DNA of 64,000 nucleotides from Immundisolibacter cernigliae (GTDB taxonomy: Bacteria; Pseudomonadota; Gammaproteobacteria; Immundisolibacterales; Immundisolibacteraceae). The notes beneath the pieces were generated by a model. It ran no database searches. It saw only the letters and a list, made by a program, of their open reading frames with translations, and was not told the DNA's origin. Shown piece by piece: positions 8,556 through 17,249 of the stretch. The position numbers were made by a program, and so were the translations under genes. Every line of letters starts with the position of its first letter. Positions within the stretch are counted from its first letter, which is position 1. Location of the stretch: NCBI RefSeq assembly GCF_001697225.1, contig NZ_CP014671.1:744001-808000 (forward strand). Reading direction: 5' to 3'.

Positions 8556-9668
8556 TCAGGGCGCAATCTGCGCCAAGGGCCGGTGCCGTGCCAGCAGACC
8601 CAGCGCCTCGGCCGCCGCCCGGTACGTGACATGGCCGTCCATGGTGTTGACGCCCGCCGCCAAGGCCGGGTCGGCGAACAGCGCTGCGCGGCCACCGGCG
8701 GCCAGCGTTTTCAGATACGGCAGCGTCGCCTGCGTCAGCGCCACGGTGGCCGTGCGCGGGTAGGCGCCCGGCATGTTGGTGACGCAGTAGTGGACAACGC
8801 CATGCACCGGATACACGGGGTCGGAGTGGCTGGTCGGATGGGCGGTTTCCACGCAGCCGCCCTGGTCGATGCTGACATCCACGATCACCGTGCCGGGCCG
8901 CATGCGGCGGACCATGTCGGCGCTGACGACGTGCGGCGCGCGGGCGCCGGGCAGCAGCACGGCGCCGACCAGCAGATCCGCCTGCGCCAGTTCGGCGGCA
9001 ATTGCCTCCGGCGTGGACAGGCGCCAGCTCACATTCGCGGACAGCTGCTTCAACAGCGCTGCGCCTTGGTCGGCATCGATGCCGTAGACGATGACCTCGG
9101 AGCCCAGTGCTGCCGCGCTGGCTGCCGCGTGCTGGCCGACCACGCCATCGCCGACCACCAGCACCCGCCCGTGCGGTTTGCCCAGCACGCGGCCCAGCTG
9201 CACGCCGATGCCGCCGTGCGGTTTGGCCAGGTACCAGGCGCCGACGGCCACCGCCATGTTGCCGGCAATGGCGCTCATCGGCGCCAGCAGCGGCAGGTGG
9301 CCGGCGGCGTCGCGCACGGTCTCGTAGCCGATGCCGGTGGTGCGACTGGCCAGCAGGGCCTCGGTCAGGGCCGGAGCGACGCCGGCCAGGTGCAGGTAGG
9401 TGAACAGCATCTGGCCGCGCAGGTAGCCGTATTCGGCTGCCATCGGTTCCTTGACCTTGACCACCAGATCGCAGTCCCAGGCCTGGGCGGCGTCGCCCAG
9501 CACCGCCCCGGCGGCGACGTACTCGGCATCGGAAAAGCCGGACCCGACCCCCGCGCCGCGCTGCACGCGCACGGTGTGGCCGGCGCCGGTCAGGGCCGCC
9601 GCGCCGGCCGGCGTGAGGGCCACGCGGCTTTCGTTGTCCTTGATCTCGGTCGGGATGCCTATGTTCAT
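8556..9668 (-). CDS. ald: Alanine dehydrogenase
   Basis: NAD-dependent interconversion of L-alanine and pyruvate plus ammonia; 370 residues, the normal length. The N-terminal signature MNIGIPTEIKDNESRVALTP (start at 9668) carries the substrate Arg. VKVKEP has the conserved Lys, LFTYLHLAG the catalytic His, and VLVVGDGVVGQ the Rossmann NAD site (usually GGGVVG, here GDGVVG). VDVSIDQGGC and NMPGAYPRTAT are the usual C-terminal blocks. A modest GAAGAG precedes the start. Divergent from rmuC, with about 60 bases between the starts. Likely catabolic use of alanine. Confidence 0.96.
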   Translation of the reverse strand: MNIGIPTEIKDNESRVALTPAGAAALTGAGHTVRVQRGAGVGSGFSDAEYVAAGAVLGDAAQAWDCDLVVKVKEPMAAEYGYLRGQMLFTYLHLAGVAPALTEALLASRTTGIGYETVRDAAGHLPLLAPMSAIAGNMAVAVGAWYLAKPHGGIGVQLGRVLGKPHGRVLVVGDGVVGQHAAASAAALGSEVIVYGIDADQGAALLKQLSANVSWRLSTPEAIAAELAQADLLVGAVLLPGARAPHVVSADMVRRMRPGTVIVDVSIDQGGCVETAHPTSHSDPVYPVHGVVHYCVTNMPGAYPRTATVALTQATLPYLKTLAAGGRAALFADPALAAGVNTMDGHVTYRAAAEALGLLARHRPLAQIAP

Positions 9669-9729
9669 GACGGACTCTTCGCTTGGGGATGATGCCGTGA
9701 CCTGGCAGCGGCCACGGTCAGGGCATCCG

Positions 9730-11199
9730 ATGGGTTCCGATTCGGTTATCGTGCAAACCTTGTACCAGACTCTTGGACTGTTTCCGGGCATGACGTTTTC
9801 CGTCCTTGCCGCGGTCGCCGTGGCGGCCGGGCTGCTGGCCCTCGTGCTGGCGATTTTTCTGATCCAGGCGCGCGGCCGTATTGCGGCCGGACAACGGCAG
9901 GCCGACCAGCGGGCCATCGAGCTCGACAGCCTGCGCGCCGAATACCAGGCATTGGCCGAGGAGCGCGCCCGCTTGCAGGCCGACTGCGCCCGGCTGGCGC
10001 CGCTGCAGGTCGATCTGCGCGAAAAGACGGACGAGGCGCAGGCGCTGGCCGTGCGTCTGGAACGCGCCGTGACCGAGCTGTCGGAGGAACGCCGCCGCAG
10101 CGAGGACAAGCTGGCCGTGCTGCAGGAAGCGCGCGGCCAGCTGACCGAGCAGTTCAAGAACCTGGCGCAGGAAATCCTGGAAGACAAAAGCCGCCGTTTC
10201 ACGGACCAGAACAAGACCAATCTGGAAGCGCTGCTGAATCCCTTGCGCGAGCAGATCGGCGGCTTCCAGAAGCGCGTCGAGGACGTCTACGACAAGGAAT
10301 CGCGCGACCGGGTGTCGCTTTTGAAGGAAATCCACACCCTGCGCGACCTGAACCAGACCATTGCCGTGGACGCCGTGAATCTGACCAATGCCCTCAAGGG
10401 CCAGACCCGCACCCAGGGCGTGTGGGGCGAGATGGTGCTCGAGCGCGTGCTGGAACAGTCCGGCCTGCAGAAGGACCGCGAGTACGAGCTGCAGGTGAGC
10501 GTCAGCAGCGAGACTGGCCGCCAGCGACCGGACGCCATCGTGCACCTGCCGGACGGCAAGGACGTGGTGATCGACGCCAAGGTGTCGCTGACCGCCTACG
10601 AGCGCTACGCCAGCGCCCCGGACGATCTGACGCGCACCCAGGCGCTGCGCGAGCATGTGGCCTCGCTGCGTGCCCACATCCGCGGCCTTGGAGACAGAAA
10701 CTACCAGCTGCTGCCGGGCGTACGCTCACTCGATTTCGTGCTGCTGTTCGTGCCGATCGAGCCGGCCTACATGGAAGCCCTGCGCGCCGAGCCGGCGCTG
10801 TTCACCGAGGCGCTGGAGCGCAACATCGGCCTGGTGAGCCCGTCCACGCTGCTGACCACGCTGCGCATGATCCAGAACGTGTGGCGCTTCGAGCACCAGA
10901 GCCGCAACGCGCAGGAAATCGCCCGCCGGGCCGGCGATCTTTACGACAAGTTCGTCGGCTTCGTGCAGGACCTGGATGCCGTCGACAGCCGCCTGGCGAG
11001 CACGCGCAATGCCTTCGACGCGGCCCGCAACAAGCTGGTCAGCGGGCGCGGCAACCTGGTCAAGCGGGCCGAGGACCTGAAGGCGCTGGGCGTCGAGGCC
11101 TCCAAGTCCCTGCCGGCGGCGCTGCTGGACCAGGCGCAGGCGGAACTGGCCGCGCCGGAGCCAGACGGCTCCGCGGCCGGCGCGCATCCTCAAACCTGA
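9730..11199 (+). CDS. rmuC: DNA recombination protein RmuC
   Basis: RmuC-family protein, linked in E. coli to limiting inversions at short inverted repeats; its C-terminal core belongs to the PD-(D/E)XK-like nuclease group. The product has one N-terminal membrane anchor (roughly LAAVAVAAGLLALVLAIFLI), a long coiled coil (about residues 50-180), then the conserved core with LKGQTRTQGVWGE, PDAIVHLPDGKDVVIDAKVSL and the GVRSLDFVLLFVPIE block. ATG 9730 gives 489 residues. ATG 9790, immediately before the membrane segment, is an equally reasonable start since neither has a clear ribosome site. Stop lies 11 bases before the MFS gene. Confidence 0.92.
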   Translation: MGSDSVIVQTLYQTLGLFPGMTFSVLAAVAVAAGLLALVLAIFLIQARGRIAAGQRQADQRAIELDSLRAEYQALAEERARLQADCARLAPLQVDLREKTDEAQALAVRLERAVTELSEERRRSEDKLAVLQEARGQLTEQFKNLAQEILEDKSRRFTDQNKTNLEALLNPLREQIGGFQKRVEDVYDKESRDRVSLLKEIHTLRDLNQTIAVDAVNLTNALKGQTRTQGVWGEMVLERVLEQSGLQKDREYELQVSVSSETGRQRPDAIVHLPDGKDVVIDAKVSLTAYERYASAPDDLTRTQALREHVASLRAHIRGLGDRNYQLLPGVRSLDFVLLFVPIEPAYMEALRAEPALFTEALERNIGLVSPSTLLTTLRMIQNVWRFEHQSRNAQEIARRAGDLYDKFVGFVQDLDAVDSRLASTRNAFDAARNKLVSGRGNLVKRAEDLKALGVEASKSLPAALLDQAQAELAAPEPDGSAAGAHPQT

Positions 11200-11210
11200 G
11201 CGCAGCCACC

Positions 11211-12488
11211 GTGTCCGATCGTCTGGTGGCCCGTCTTGGGGCGCATGTTTACTACGGCTGGGTGGTGTTGGGCGTGGCGACGCTTGGCGGTGTTGTGTCC
11301 GCCGGCAGCAGCCAGATGTACATGGGCTCGGTGCTGCTGGCGATCACGCAGGACACCGGCTGGACCAACACCGGCATTGCCGGTGCCCTGTTGGCCGGCA
11401 CGCTGATCGGCGGCCTGGTATCGCCCGTTGCCGGTGCGTGGGTAGACCGGCACGGGCCGCGCGCGCTGATGGGCACGGCTGCGGTCGTCATGGCTGCCGG
11501 TTTTGCGCTGATGGGGTCGAGTCCTACGTTGGCCACCTTCTACTGTGGCTACATGCTGTGTCGTGGTGCCGCTCAAGGCGTCATCGGCGGCGCCGCGCAG
11601 CGGGCGATCGCCGTGCACTGGTTTTTGCACTACCGCGGCCGGGCCATGGGTATCGTTTCCATGTCGGTGCCGCTGGGCGGTGCTGCGGCAGCGTTTGGCG
11701 GCGCCTACGCCATGCGCTCCGGCTGGGCGTGGCGGGATACGTTTCTGGCCATGGGCGCGATCACATTGGTGGTGCTGGTACCGCTCGCCCTGCTGTTGTT
11801 GCGACGCAGCCCGGAAGCGCTGGGCCTGGAGCAGGATGGTGGCCTGGTCGAGTCACGCGTGGCCCGCGCCGGACGCCGGCCACGTCCGACTGCTGACGAG
11901 TATCCGTGGACCCTGCCGCAGGCGCTGCGCACCTGGGCGCTGCGTTTTCTGATGGCGGCGGCGGTGACGGCCATCGCCGCCAATGGCACCTTGGTGTTCT
12001 ATCACGTCACTTATCTGACCAGTCGCGGCGTGTCGCAGGTGCAGGCGGTGACCGCCATCAGCATCCTGGCGCTGACCGGCGCGCTGGCCAACGTGGTCTG
12101 GGGCTACCTGTCGGAGTTCTTTTCCGAGCGACGCCTGGCCATCGTCTCCCAGCTGCTGGCGGCCGGCGGCATCCTGCTGATGCTGCGCGTGGACAGCGCC
12201 ACTGGCGCGCTGGTGCTGTCGGCCGTGCTGGGCCTGCTGGTGCGCGGCGAGGGCTCGCTGACTGGGCTTATCCTGTCCAATTACTTTGGTCGCTTCGCGT
12301 TCGGGCGCATTGCTGGCCTGATGGCCAGCTTCCAGCTGGTGGGGCTTGGACTGGGGCCGGTCATCGCGTCCGCCGTGTACGATATTTCGCATTCCTACGC
12401 CGCTATCTACGGCCTGGTCGCCGCCGGCTACGTCGCTTCGGCCGGCCTGTACCTGCTGGCGCGCCCGCCGTCCCGGCCGACTGACTGA
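11211..12488 (+). CDS. MFS transporter
   Basis: Twelve-helix major facilitator, 425 residues, resembling the oxalate/formate-antiporter or monocarboxylate-like branch (helix 1 begins YYGWVVLGVATLGG). The loop between helices 2 and 3 has DRHGPRALMG, the family A-motif; the matching loop in the second half is around SEFFSERRLAI. A central cytoplasmic loop (RRSPEALGLEQD onward) separates the halves. The GTG at 11211 is taken as start because coding resemblance begins there; upstream the frame overlaps rmuC. Substrate unknown. Probably co-transcribed with rmuC but functionally unrelated. Confidence 0.85.
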   Translation: MSDRLVARLGAHVYYGWVVLGVATLGGVVSAGSSQMYMGSVLLAITQDTGWTNTGIAGALLAGTLIGGLVSPVAGAWVDRHGPRALMGTAAVVMAAGFALMGSSPTLATFYCGYMLCRGAAQGVIGGAAQRAIAVHWFLHYRGRAMGIVSMSVPLGGAAAAFGGAYAMRSGWAWRDTFLAMGAITLVVLVPLALLLLRRSPEALGLEQDGGLVESRVARAGRRPRPTADEYPWTLPQALRTWALRFLMAAAVTAIAANGTLVFYHVTYLTSRGVSQVQAVTAISILALTGALANVVWGYLSEFFSERRLAIVSQLLAAGGILLMLRVDSATGALVLSAVLGLLVRGEGSLTGLILSNYFGRFAFGRIAGLMASFQLVGLGLGPVIASAVYDISHSYAAIYGLVAAGYVASAGLYLLARPPSRPTD

Positions 12489-12541
12489 GTCGCGGGCGCA
12501 CCGTTGTCCCGTTTTTTTGAAACCACTCCAAGGAGCTGACA

Positions 12542-13123
12542 ATGAATTTTTCCGAACTGGTCAGGGCCCGCCGCAGCGTGCGCGATTACGACCTCTCGCA
12601 GCCGGTCAGCGACGCCGACCTGAAGGCGATCTTCGACGACGTGATCCTGAGCCCCAGCGCCTTCAACCTGCAGCAATGGGCCTTCGTGGTGGTGCGGGAG
12701 TCCGAGCAGAAAAAGCGCTTGCGCGCCGCGTCCATGGATCAGGTGCAGGTCGAGAACTGCGGCGCCGCCATCGTGGTGTGCGCCAGGCTGGACGCCCATG
12801 TCGACGCGCCGACCATCTTTGCCCAGGCGCCGGAACCGATGCGCGAGCGCATGATTGGCATGACCGGCCAGATGTACGGCGGCAACGCGCAGTTCGCGCG
12901 TGACGAAGCCATCCGCGGCGCCAGTCTGGCGGCGATGACACTGATGTATGCCGCCAAGGAGCGCGGCTTCGATACTGGCGCCATGATCGGCTTCAACCCG
13001 CAGCAGGTGGCCGAAGTGGCTGGCCTGACCGCCAACTACATCCCGGCCATGCTGATCGTGATGGGCCGCGGCACGCCGCCGGCCACCCGCGCGGCCATCG
13101 CAAGCCGGTCAGCGAGGTGGTGA
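12542..13123 (+). CDS. Nitroreductase-family protein, likely 3' frameshift
   Basis: FMN-dependent NAD(P)H oxidoreductase of the nitroreductase fold. The N-terminus has RARRSVRDYD, the FMN-phosphate Arg cluster, and SPSAFNLQQWAFVVV; GASLAAMTLMYAAKERGFDTG lines the flavin pocket. AAGGAG precedes ATG 12542. As read the protein has 193 residues and ends in a Ser-Arg-rich tail. The next frame from 13099 gives RKPVSEVVKLERLDGAGLA and stops at 13158, which is the normal family ending. One missing C near 13095-13097 would explain this. The substrate cannot be assigned. Expressed alone, after the MFS gene. Confidence 0.88.
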   Translation: MNFSELVRARRSVRDYDLSQPVSDADLKAIFDDVILSPSAFNLQQWAFVVVRESEQKKRLRAASMDQVQVENCGAAIVVCARLDAHVDAPTIFAQAPEPMRERMIGMTGQMYGGNAQFARDEAIRGASLAAMTLMYAAKERGFDTGAMIGFNPQQVAEVAGLTANYIPAMLIVMGRGTPPATRAAIASRSARW

Positions 13124-13161
13124 AGCTGGAGCGCCTGGACGGGGCCGGACTCGCCTGAGAA

Positions 13162-13265
13162 GCGCGGCCCGCCCCGGGCCGAATGCCTGCGCCCGGGCTT
13201 GCGGGAGGCCCGCCCCCGGGCCGAATCTGTGAATGGAAGATTCGCGGCGGGGGCGCCGCTCCCCA
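13162..13265. repeat. REP-like cluster, copy 2
   Basis: Contains a partial unit (CGGCCCGCCCCGGGCCGAAT at about 13165-13184), a full unit starting GGGAGGCCCG (13203 onward, ending GGGCCGAAT) and an opposed unit ATTCGCGGCGGGGGCGCCGC ending near 13260. Same family as at 7498. It fills the space between the converging nitroreductase and threonylcarbamoyl-AMP synthase genes. Confidence 0.7.
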
Positions 13266-13296
13266 CAGGGGCGCCACTCCCGCAGCCGATCCGGGC

Positions 13297-14250
13297 CTAT
13301 GCCACCGCCCGCTGCAGGCGATCGTTGACCGCTCGCCAGGATTCGTCCCGTGGCGGGGCCTCGATCAGCAGGCGCGAGAAGCCGCGCCGGTCGAGCGCGC
13401 GCAGCGCCGCGTACAGGCCCTGGCCGTAGGCAGCCGGATCGTCGGCAAGGGCAATGCCGTTCTCGCCGACGCTGCGGCCGAGCGCCAGTACGCCCACTGT
13501 CTGCCCGAGCGCCGCGAGCTCGGCCAAGCGCCCCGGCAGGACGGCGCCGACGACCAGTTCGGCCGGCGTGCGCGGCGCGTAATGCCGGGCCAGCAGGCCC
13601 GACACGCGCGGGGCAGATCCTGCCGCTGTCGCACCATCGGCCGTGGCCGTGCTGCCGATCACGCGGGCAATGTCCGCCGCGCCGATGGCGCCCGGCCGCA
13701 GCACCACCGGCGCGCCGCGGCTCAGGTCCACGATGGTCGATTCGATGCCGACCCGGCACGGCCCGCCGTCCAGGATCAGCGGCACGGCAGCGCCGAATTC
13801 GTCCCGCACGTGCGCGGCGGTGGTGGGGCTGATGTGGCCGAAGCGGTTGGCCGACGGCGCCGCGATGCCGCTGCCGAAGGCCCGCAGCAGGGCCAGCGCC
13901 AGCGGATGATCCGGCACGCGCAGGGCCACCGTGTCCTGCCCGCCGGTGACAGCCCGTGGCACGCGCGCGCCACGGGCCAGAATCATGGTCAGCGGGCCCG
14001 GCCAGAAGGCGCGCGCCAGCGCCCGGGCGGGCGGTGGCACGGCGGCGGCCCAGTTCTCGAGCGGCTCGTCGGGCGGCAGGTGCACGATCAGCGGATGCTC
14101 GGCCGGTCGGCCCTTGAGGGCGAAGATGCGCGCCACGGCGACCGGGTTCAGCGCATCGGCACCCAGGCCGTAGACGGTCTCGGTGGGCAGGACCACCAGC
14201 TGCCCGGCGCGCAGCAGTGCCACCGCCTTGGCGATGAGGGCGTCGGTCAC
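13297..14250 (-). CDS. L-threonylcarbamoyladenylate synthase (Sua5/YrdC family)
   Basis: Makes threonylcarbamoyl-AMP from threonine, bicarbonate and ATP for the t6A37 tRNA modification. The YrdC domain spans about residues 5-200: PTETVYGLGADA, the KGRP motif (Lys-Arg of the active site), FWPGPLTMIL, VALRVPDHPLA and SAPSAN-type AAPSANRFG. A shorter C-terminal Sua5 domain follows (GLLARHYAPRTPAEL onward), giving 317 residues, the two-domain Sua5 form. GTG at 14250 overlaps the stop of the upstream dehydratase (GTGA), so translation is probably coupled. Confidence 0.92.
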   Translation of the reverse strand: MTDALIAKAVALLRAGQLVVLPTETVYGLGADALNPVAVARIFALKGRPAEHPLIVHLPPDEPLENWAAAVPPPARALARAFWPGPLTMILARGARVPRAVTGGQDTVALRVPDHPLALALLRAFGSGIAAPSANRFGHISPTTAAHVRDEFGAAVPLILDGGPCRVGIESTIVDLSRGAPVVLRPGAIGAADIARVIGSTATADGATAAGSAPRVSGLLARHYAPRTPAELVVGAVLPGRLAELAALGQTVGVLALGRSVGENGIALADDPAAYGQGLYAALRALDRRGFSRLLIEAPPRDESWRAVNDRLQRAVA

Positions 14251-14579
14251 GGCGCCAGCCGGTCGATGTGCGCCGCCAGGATGAAATCGTTCATGCTCAG
14301 GCCACCCACCGAGTGCGTCCACAGGGTGACTTCGACCCGGCCCCAGGCCAGCAGCAGATCGGGGTGATGGTCTTCGGCCTCGGCCAGCGCGCCGATGCGG
14401 TTGACCAACGCCAGACCGCTCGCAAAATCCGGCAGGCGGTACGCTCGCCGCAGGTGATGGCCGTCCACCACCTGCCAGGCGGCGTCGAGCTGCGCCTGCA
14501 GCGCCTGCCATTGCGCGATCGCCAGAGGCGGCGTGCCGGCTGGCAGAGAGGTGCAGTGTTGCCGGGCAAGGTCGGTCAT
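14247..14579 (-). CDS. 4a-hydroxytetrahydrobiopterin dehydratase
   Basis: Pterin-4-alpha-carbinolamine dehydratase (PhhB/PCD family), 110 residues. It dehydrates 4a-hydroxytetrahydropterin after aromatic amino-acid hydroxylation. The core motif EAEDHHPDLLLAWGRVEVTLWTH holds the catalytic His-His-Pro and the later Trp-Thr-His; GGLSMNDFILAAHID is the usual final helix. The start ATG at 14579 lies three bases from the rlmD stop, and its stop overlaps the next gene. No phenylalanine hydroxylase is in the window, so the partner enzyme is elsewhere or the protein has another role. Confidence 0.93.
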   Translation of the reverse strand: MTDLARQHCTSLPAGTPPLAIAQWQALQAQLDAAWQVVDGHHLRRAYRLPDFASGLALVNRIGALAEAEDHHPDLLLAWGRVEVTLWTHSVGGLSMNDFILAAHIDRLAP

Positions 14580-14582
14580 GGC

Positions 14583-15959
14583 TCAGGTCCGCTCGAACAG
14601 GGCAATCGACTCCACGTGCGCCGTGTGGGGAAACATGTCCACGACGCCGGCCCGCGCCAGGCGGTAGCCCTGGCCGACCAGCAGGCCGGCGTCGCGCGCC
14701 AGTGTGGCCGGGTTGCAGGATACGTACACGATGCGCACCGGCGCCGATTTTGGCACTGCGCCGCACAGGGCCTGCGCGCCGGATCGGGGCGGATCCAGCA
14801 GCCAGGCCTCGCAGCGGCCGATGCGTGCCAGGGCGGCCGGGGCATCGTCGTAGAGATTCGCCTGCTCGAAGCTGCAGCGGTCCGTCAGACCCGCCCGCCG
14901 GGCATTGCCGCGGGCGCGGGCGACCAGCGTCGCTTCGCCTTCCAGACCCAGCACGCGGGCGCCGCGCCGGGCCAGCGCGAGACTGAAATTGCCGACGCCG
15001 CAGAACAGGTCCGCCACTGGCTGGTCAGGCGTCGGCGCCAGCAGGTCCACCGCCAATGCAACCAGTTTCTGGTTGATGGCGAAGTTGACCTGCGTGAAAT
15101 CGAGCGGTCCGAATTCGAGTTCCAGATCGAAGGCGTCCAGCCGGTAGGTGGGCAGACAATCGCCACCCGGCGGCAGTGGGTGGACAGTGTCCGGCCCGGC
15201 CGGCTGCAGGAACCAGCGCACACCGTGCGCCGCGGCGAAGTCGGCCAGGGCCGTGCGGTCGGCGTCGGACAGCGGCGCAAGGTGGCGCATGACCAGCAGC
15301 ACCTCATCGTCAGTGGCCGTGACTTCCAGTTGCGGCACCTGCGCCGCCACCGACAGGCCGCCGATCAGCGCGCGCAGCGGGCCGATCAGCGCGGCCAGGC
15401 GCGCGTCCAGCACCGGGCAGTCGCGCATGTCGGTCAGGAACGACGAGCGCCGCTCGCGAAACCCCACCAGCACGCCGCCGCGCCTGGACACCTGGCGCAC
15501 GCCCAGGCGCGCCCGGCGCCGGTAATGCCAGGCCGGCCCGACGATCGGGTCCAGCCACTGCGCCGGCTGCACGCCGCCGATGCGCGCCAGTTTTTCCGCC
15601 AGCTGCGCCTGTTTGTCCTGCACCTGCGCGGCGTGGTCCTGGTGCTGCAGCGCGCAGCCGCCGCAGCGCGCATAGGCCGCACAGGCCGGGACCACCCGCT
15701 GCGGCGAGGGCTCCAGGACGCCCTGCGTCACTGCCTCGTCGTAGTTGCCGTGCCGGCGCACCAGGGCGGCCCGTACCCGCTCACCGGCCAGCGCGCCATC
15801 GACGAAGCACAGCTTGCCGTCGATGTGGGCGACGCCCTGGCCGCCGTCGGCCATGCGCTCGATCAGCAGCGGTTCGGACAGGGCTTGCGCCACGAGTGGA
15901 CGCACACGGCGGTTGCTGCGGTTCATGGGGACACGGGGAAGCGGCGGCAGGGCCGGCAT
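14583..15959 (-). CDS. rlmD: 23S rRNA (uracil1939-C5)-methyltransferase RlmD
   Basis: SAM-dependent RNA m5U methyltransferase with a [4Fe-4S] cluster, 458 residues. The N-terminal TRAM domain is about residues 25-85. Cluster cysteines lie in CAAYARCGGC and in the later RDCPVL. The SAM-binding block is VADLFCGVGNFSLALA, followed by LLDPPRSGA, and the catalytic Cys is in YVSCNPATLARD. ATG 15959 or 15926 (giving MNRSNRRVR) are both possible starts, with no strong ribosome site at either. RlmD is the best fit; the RlmC/TrmA relatives are less likely given the TRAM plus cluster layout. Confidence 0.93.
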   Translation of the reverse strand: MPALPPLPRVPMNRSNRRVRPLVAQALSEPLLIERMADGGQGVAHIDGKLCFVDGALAGERVRAALVRRHGNYDEAVTQGVLEPSPQRVVPACAAYARCGGCALQHQDHAAQVQDKQAQLAEKLARIGGVQPAQWLDPIVGPAWHYRRRARLGVRQVSRRGGVLVGFRERRSSFLTDMRDCPVLDARLAALIGPLRALIGGLSVAAQVPQLEVTATDDEVLLVMRHLAPLSDADRTALADFAAAHGVRWFLQPAGPDTVHPLPPGGDCLPTYRLDAFDLELEFGPLDFTQVNFAINQKLVALAVDLLAPTPDQPVADLFCGVGNFSLALARRGARVLGLEGEATLVARARGNARRAGLTDRCSFEQANLYDDAPAALARIGRCEAWLLDPPRSGAQALCGAVPKSAPVRIVYVSCNPATLARDAGLLVGQGYRLARAGVVDMFPHTAHVESIALFERT

Positions 15960-16032
15960 TATCCGGAATTAGCCCCTGCCGTAGCGGCGACAGGCGCCCG
16001 GGACCGGCGCAGCCGCGCTGCGCTGCGCGATG

Positions 16033-16060
16033 ATCGCCCGGCACAGCCGGGCTCCCACAG
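16033..16060. repeat. REP-like hairpin, single unit
   Basis: GCCCGGCACAGCCGGGC followed by TCCCACA: a hairpin with the same CTCCCACA tail as the units near 7498 and 49821, but a different stem. It lies between rlmD and the protease gene. Confidence 0.5.
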
Positions 16061-16242
16061 TGGTCCGATGGCTGCGGGAAACGCTGGAGTAGTCGGCGAT
16101 TCCGTTACGCTGTCAGGCGCCCGCCGACCGTCACCCTGGCCGGGCGGGCACAGCCCCGCTCACGCCGATGCTTGCAGCCGGTGTCGACGAGCCGCGGGGG
16201 CAGCTTCGCGCGGTTCCCGGCGCCGGGCTTGCCCCGGCCGAG

Positions 16243-17175
16243 TCAGACGCTGATCCGCCGCCGGCCCGACGCAGCGGAGCCGACGCACGCCAGCCCGACC
16301 AGCAGAAGCGCCAGAGTGTCGCCTTCCGGCACGGCGCTGATCTGCCCCTGTATCCAATCCTGGTAGGCCGCGACCACGGTGCCGCCACCGACGGCACCGA
16401 ACTCGACATTGTTGCCGCCGGTGCTGCCGTTGAAGGCACCTATACCCGCCAGCAGCCAGGTGTCGCCGCGCTGCACGAACACCGGCGCACCGGAATCACC
16501 GCCTGCGAAGCCGGCCTCGCGGTTCGCGCCCAGGCTCCCGGCGCCCCACACGCCGTTGCCCGTCGGGCCATCGAAATCGAACATGAAGACTTCGTTCGCC
16601 CCGTTGGCGACATCGTCGTCCGCCAACAGCCGGTCCACCACGTTCTGGCCGACGCGCTTGACGTTCGGGTTCGCTGGCGTCGTCGCGCCGGTGCCGTTGC
16701 CGCCAGCGCCGTAGCCGACCATGGTGATGATGTCGCCCTCGCCAAGCGGAGCACTCGAAAGAGCATAGGAGGGGATGCCGCCCTGGACCGGCGCTGCCAG
16801 GCGCACCAGGGCGAGGTCATCGTGCCAGACGCCATCCGCACCGGGCGTGGTGCCGGCGTACCCGGAATAGACGAATACCGCCTCGGCGGCGAAGGTCTGC
16901 ATGACGCTGCCGTTGACGTTGACGTTGAACTGGATGCTGCCCGGCGCACGGCCGCTGACCACATGCGCGGCGGTGAGCACGTAGCGATCGCTGACCAGCG
17001 CCCCGCTGTAGGTGCCGCCGCCGGTGCTGAGCGAGCCGACGCCGGCCCAGGGCGACAGGAGGGTATTGGAATCGACGCCGCTGCCGCCGACGATGGCCTG
17101 CGCACCGGTGGAGGCCAACAGGGCCAAGCCCGCCAGGGCGCGGCGCATCGGAGGGGCCGCAGTGGCGTTCGTCAT
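16243..17175 (-). CDS. Secreted trypsin-like serine protease with PEP-CTERM tail
   Basis: 310-residue exported serine endopeptidase (chymotrypsin fold). A signal peptide occupies about residues 1-28 (RRALAGLALLASTGAQA), and mature sequence begins IVGGSGVD, the usual trypsin N-terminus. Catalytic residues are visible: His in LTAAHVV, Asp in HDDLALVRL, Ser in AGGDSGAPV. The last 30 residues form VPEGDTLALLLVGLACV followed by GSAASGRRR, a PEP-CTERM sorting signal (VPE motif, hydrophobic helix, Arg cluster) with Gly in place of the second Pro. Family knowledge implies processing by an exosortase, which is not encoded here. AGGGAA precedes the start. Likely cell-surface or extracellular matrix. 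Confidence 0.88.
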   Translation of the reverse strand: MTNATAAPPMRRALAGLALLASTGAQAIVGGSGVDSNTLLSPWAGVGSLSTGGGTYSGALVSDRYVLTAAHVVSGRAPGSIQFNVNVNGSVMQTFAAEAVFVYSGYAGTTPGADGVWHDDLALVRLAAPVQGGIPSYALSSAPLGEGDIITMVGYGAGGNGTGATTPANPNVKRVGQNVVDRLLADDDVANGANEVFMFDFDGPTGNGVWGAGSLGANREAGFAGGDSGAPVFVQRGDTWLLAGIGAFNGSTGGNNVEFGAVGGGTVVAAYQDWIQGQISAVPEGDTLALLLVGLACVGSAASGRRRISV

Positions 17176-17249
17176 TGTTCGTTCCCTTTGTTTGAGTTTG
17201 CTTATGTGGGTTTGTGCCTTGTGGCGTCACGAGCGGGCCGGGTCTTATC

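Noticed and set aside
12489-12541. Possible terminator (CGGG...CCCG followed by seven T) after the MFS gene
   Set aside because: The stem is only four or five bases with a 12-base loop; too weak to call.
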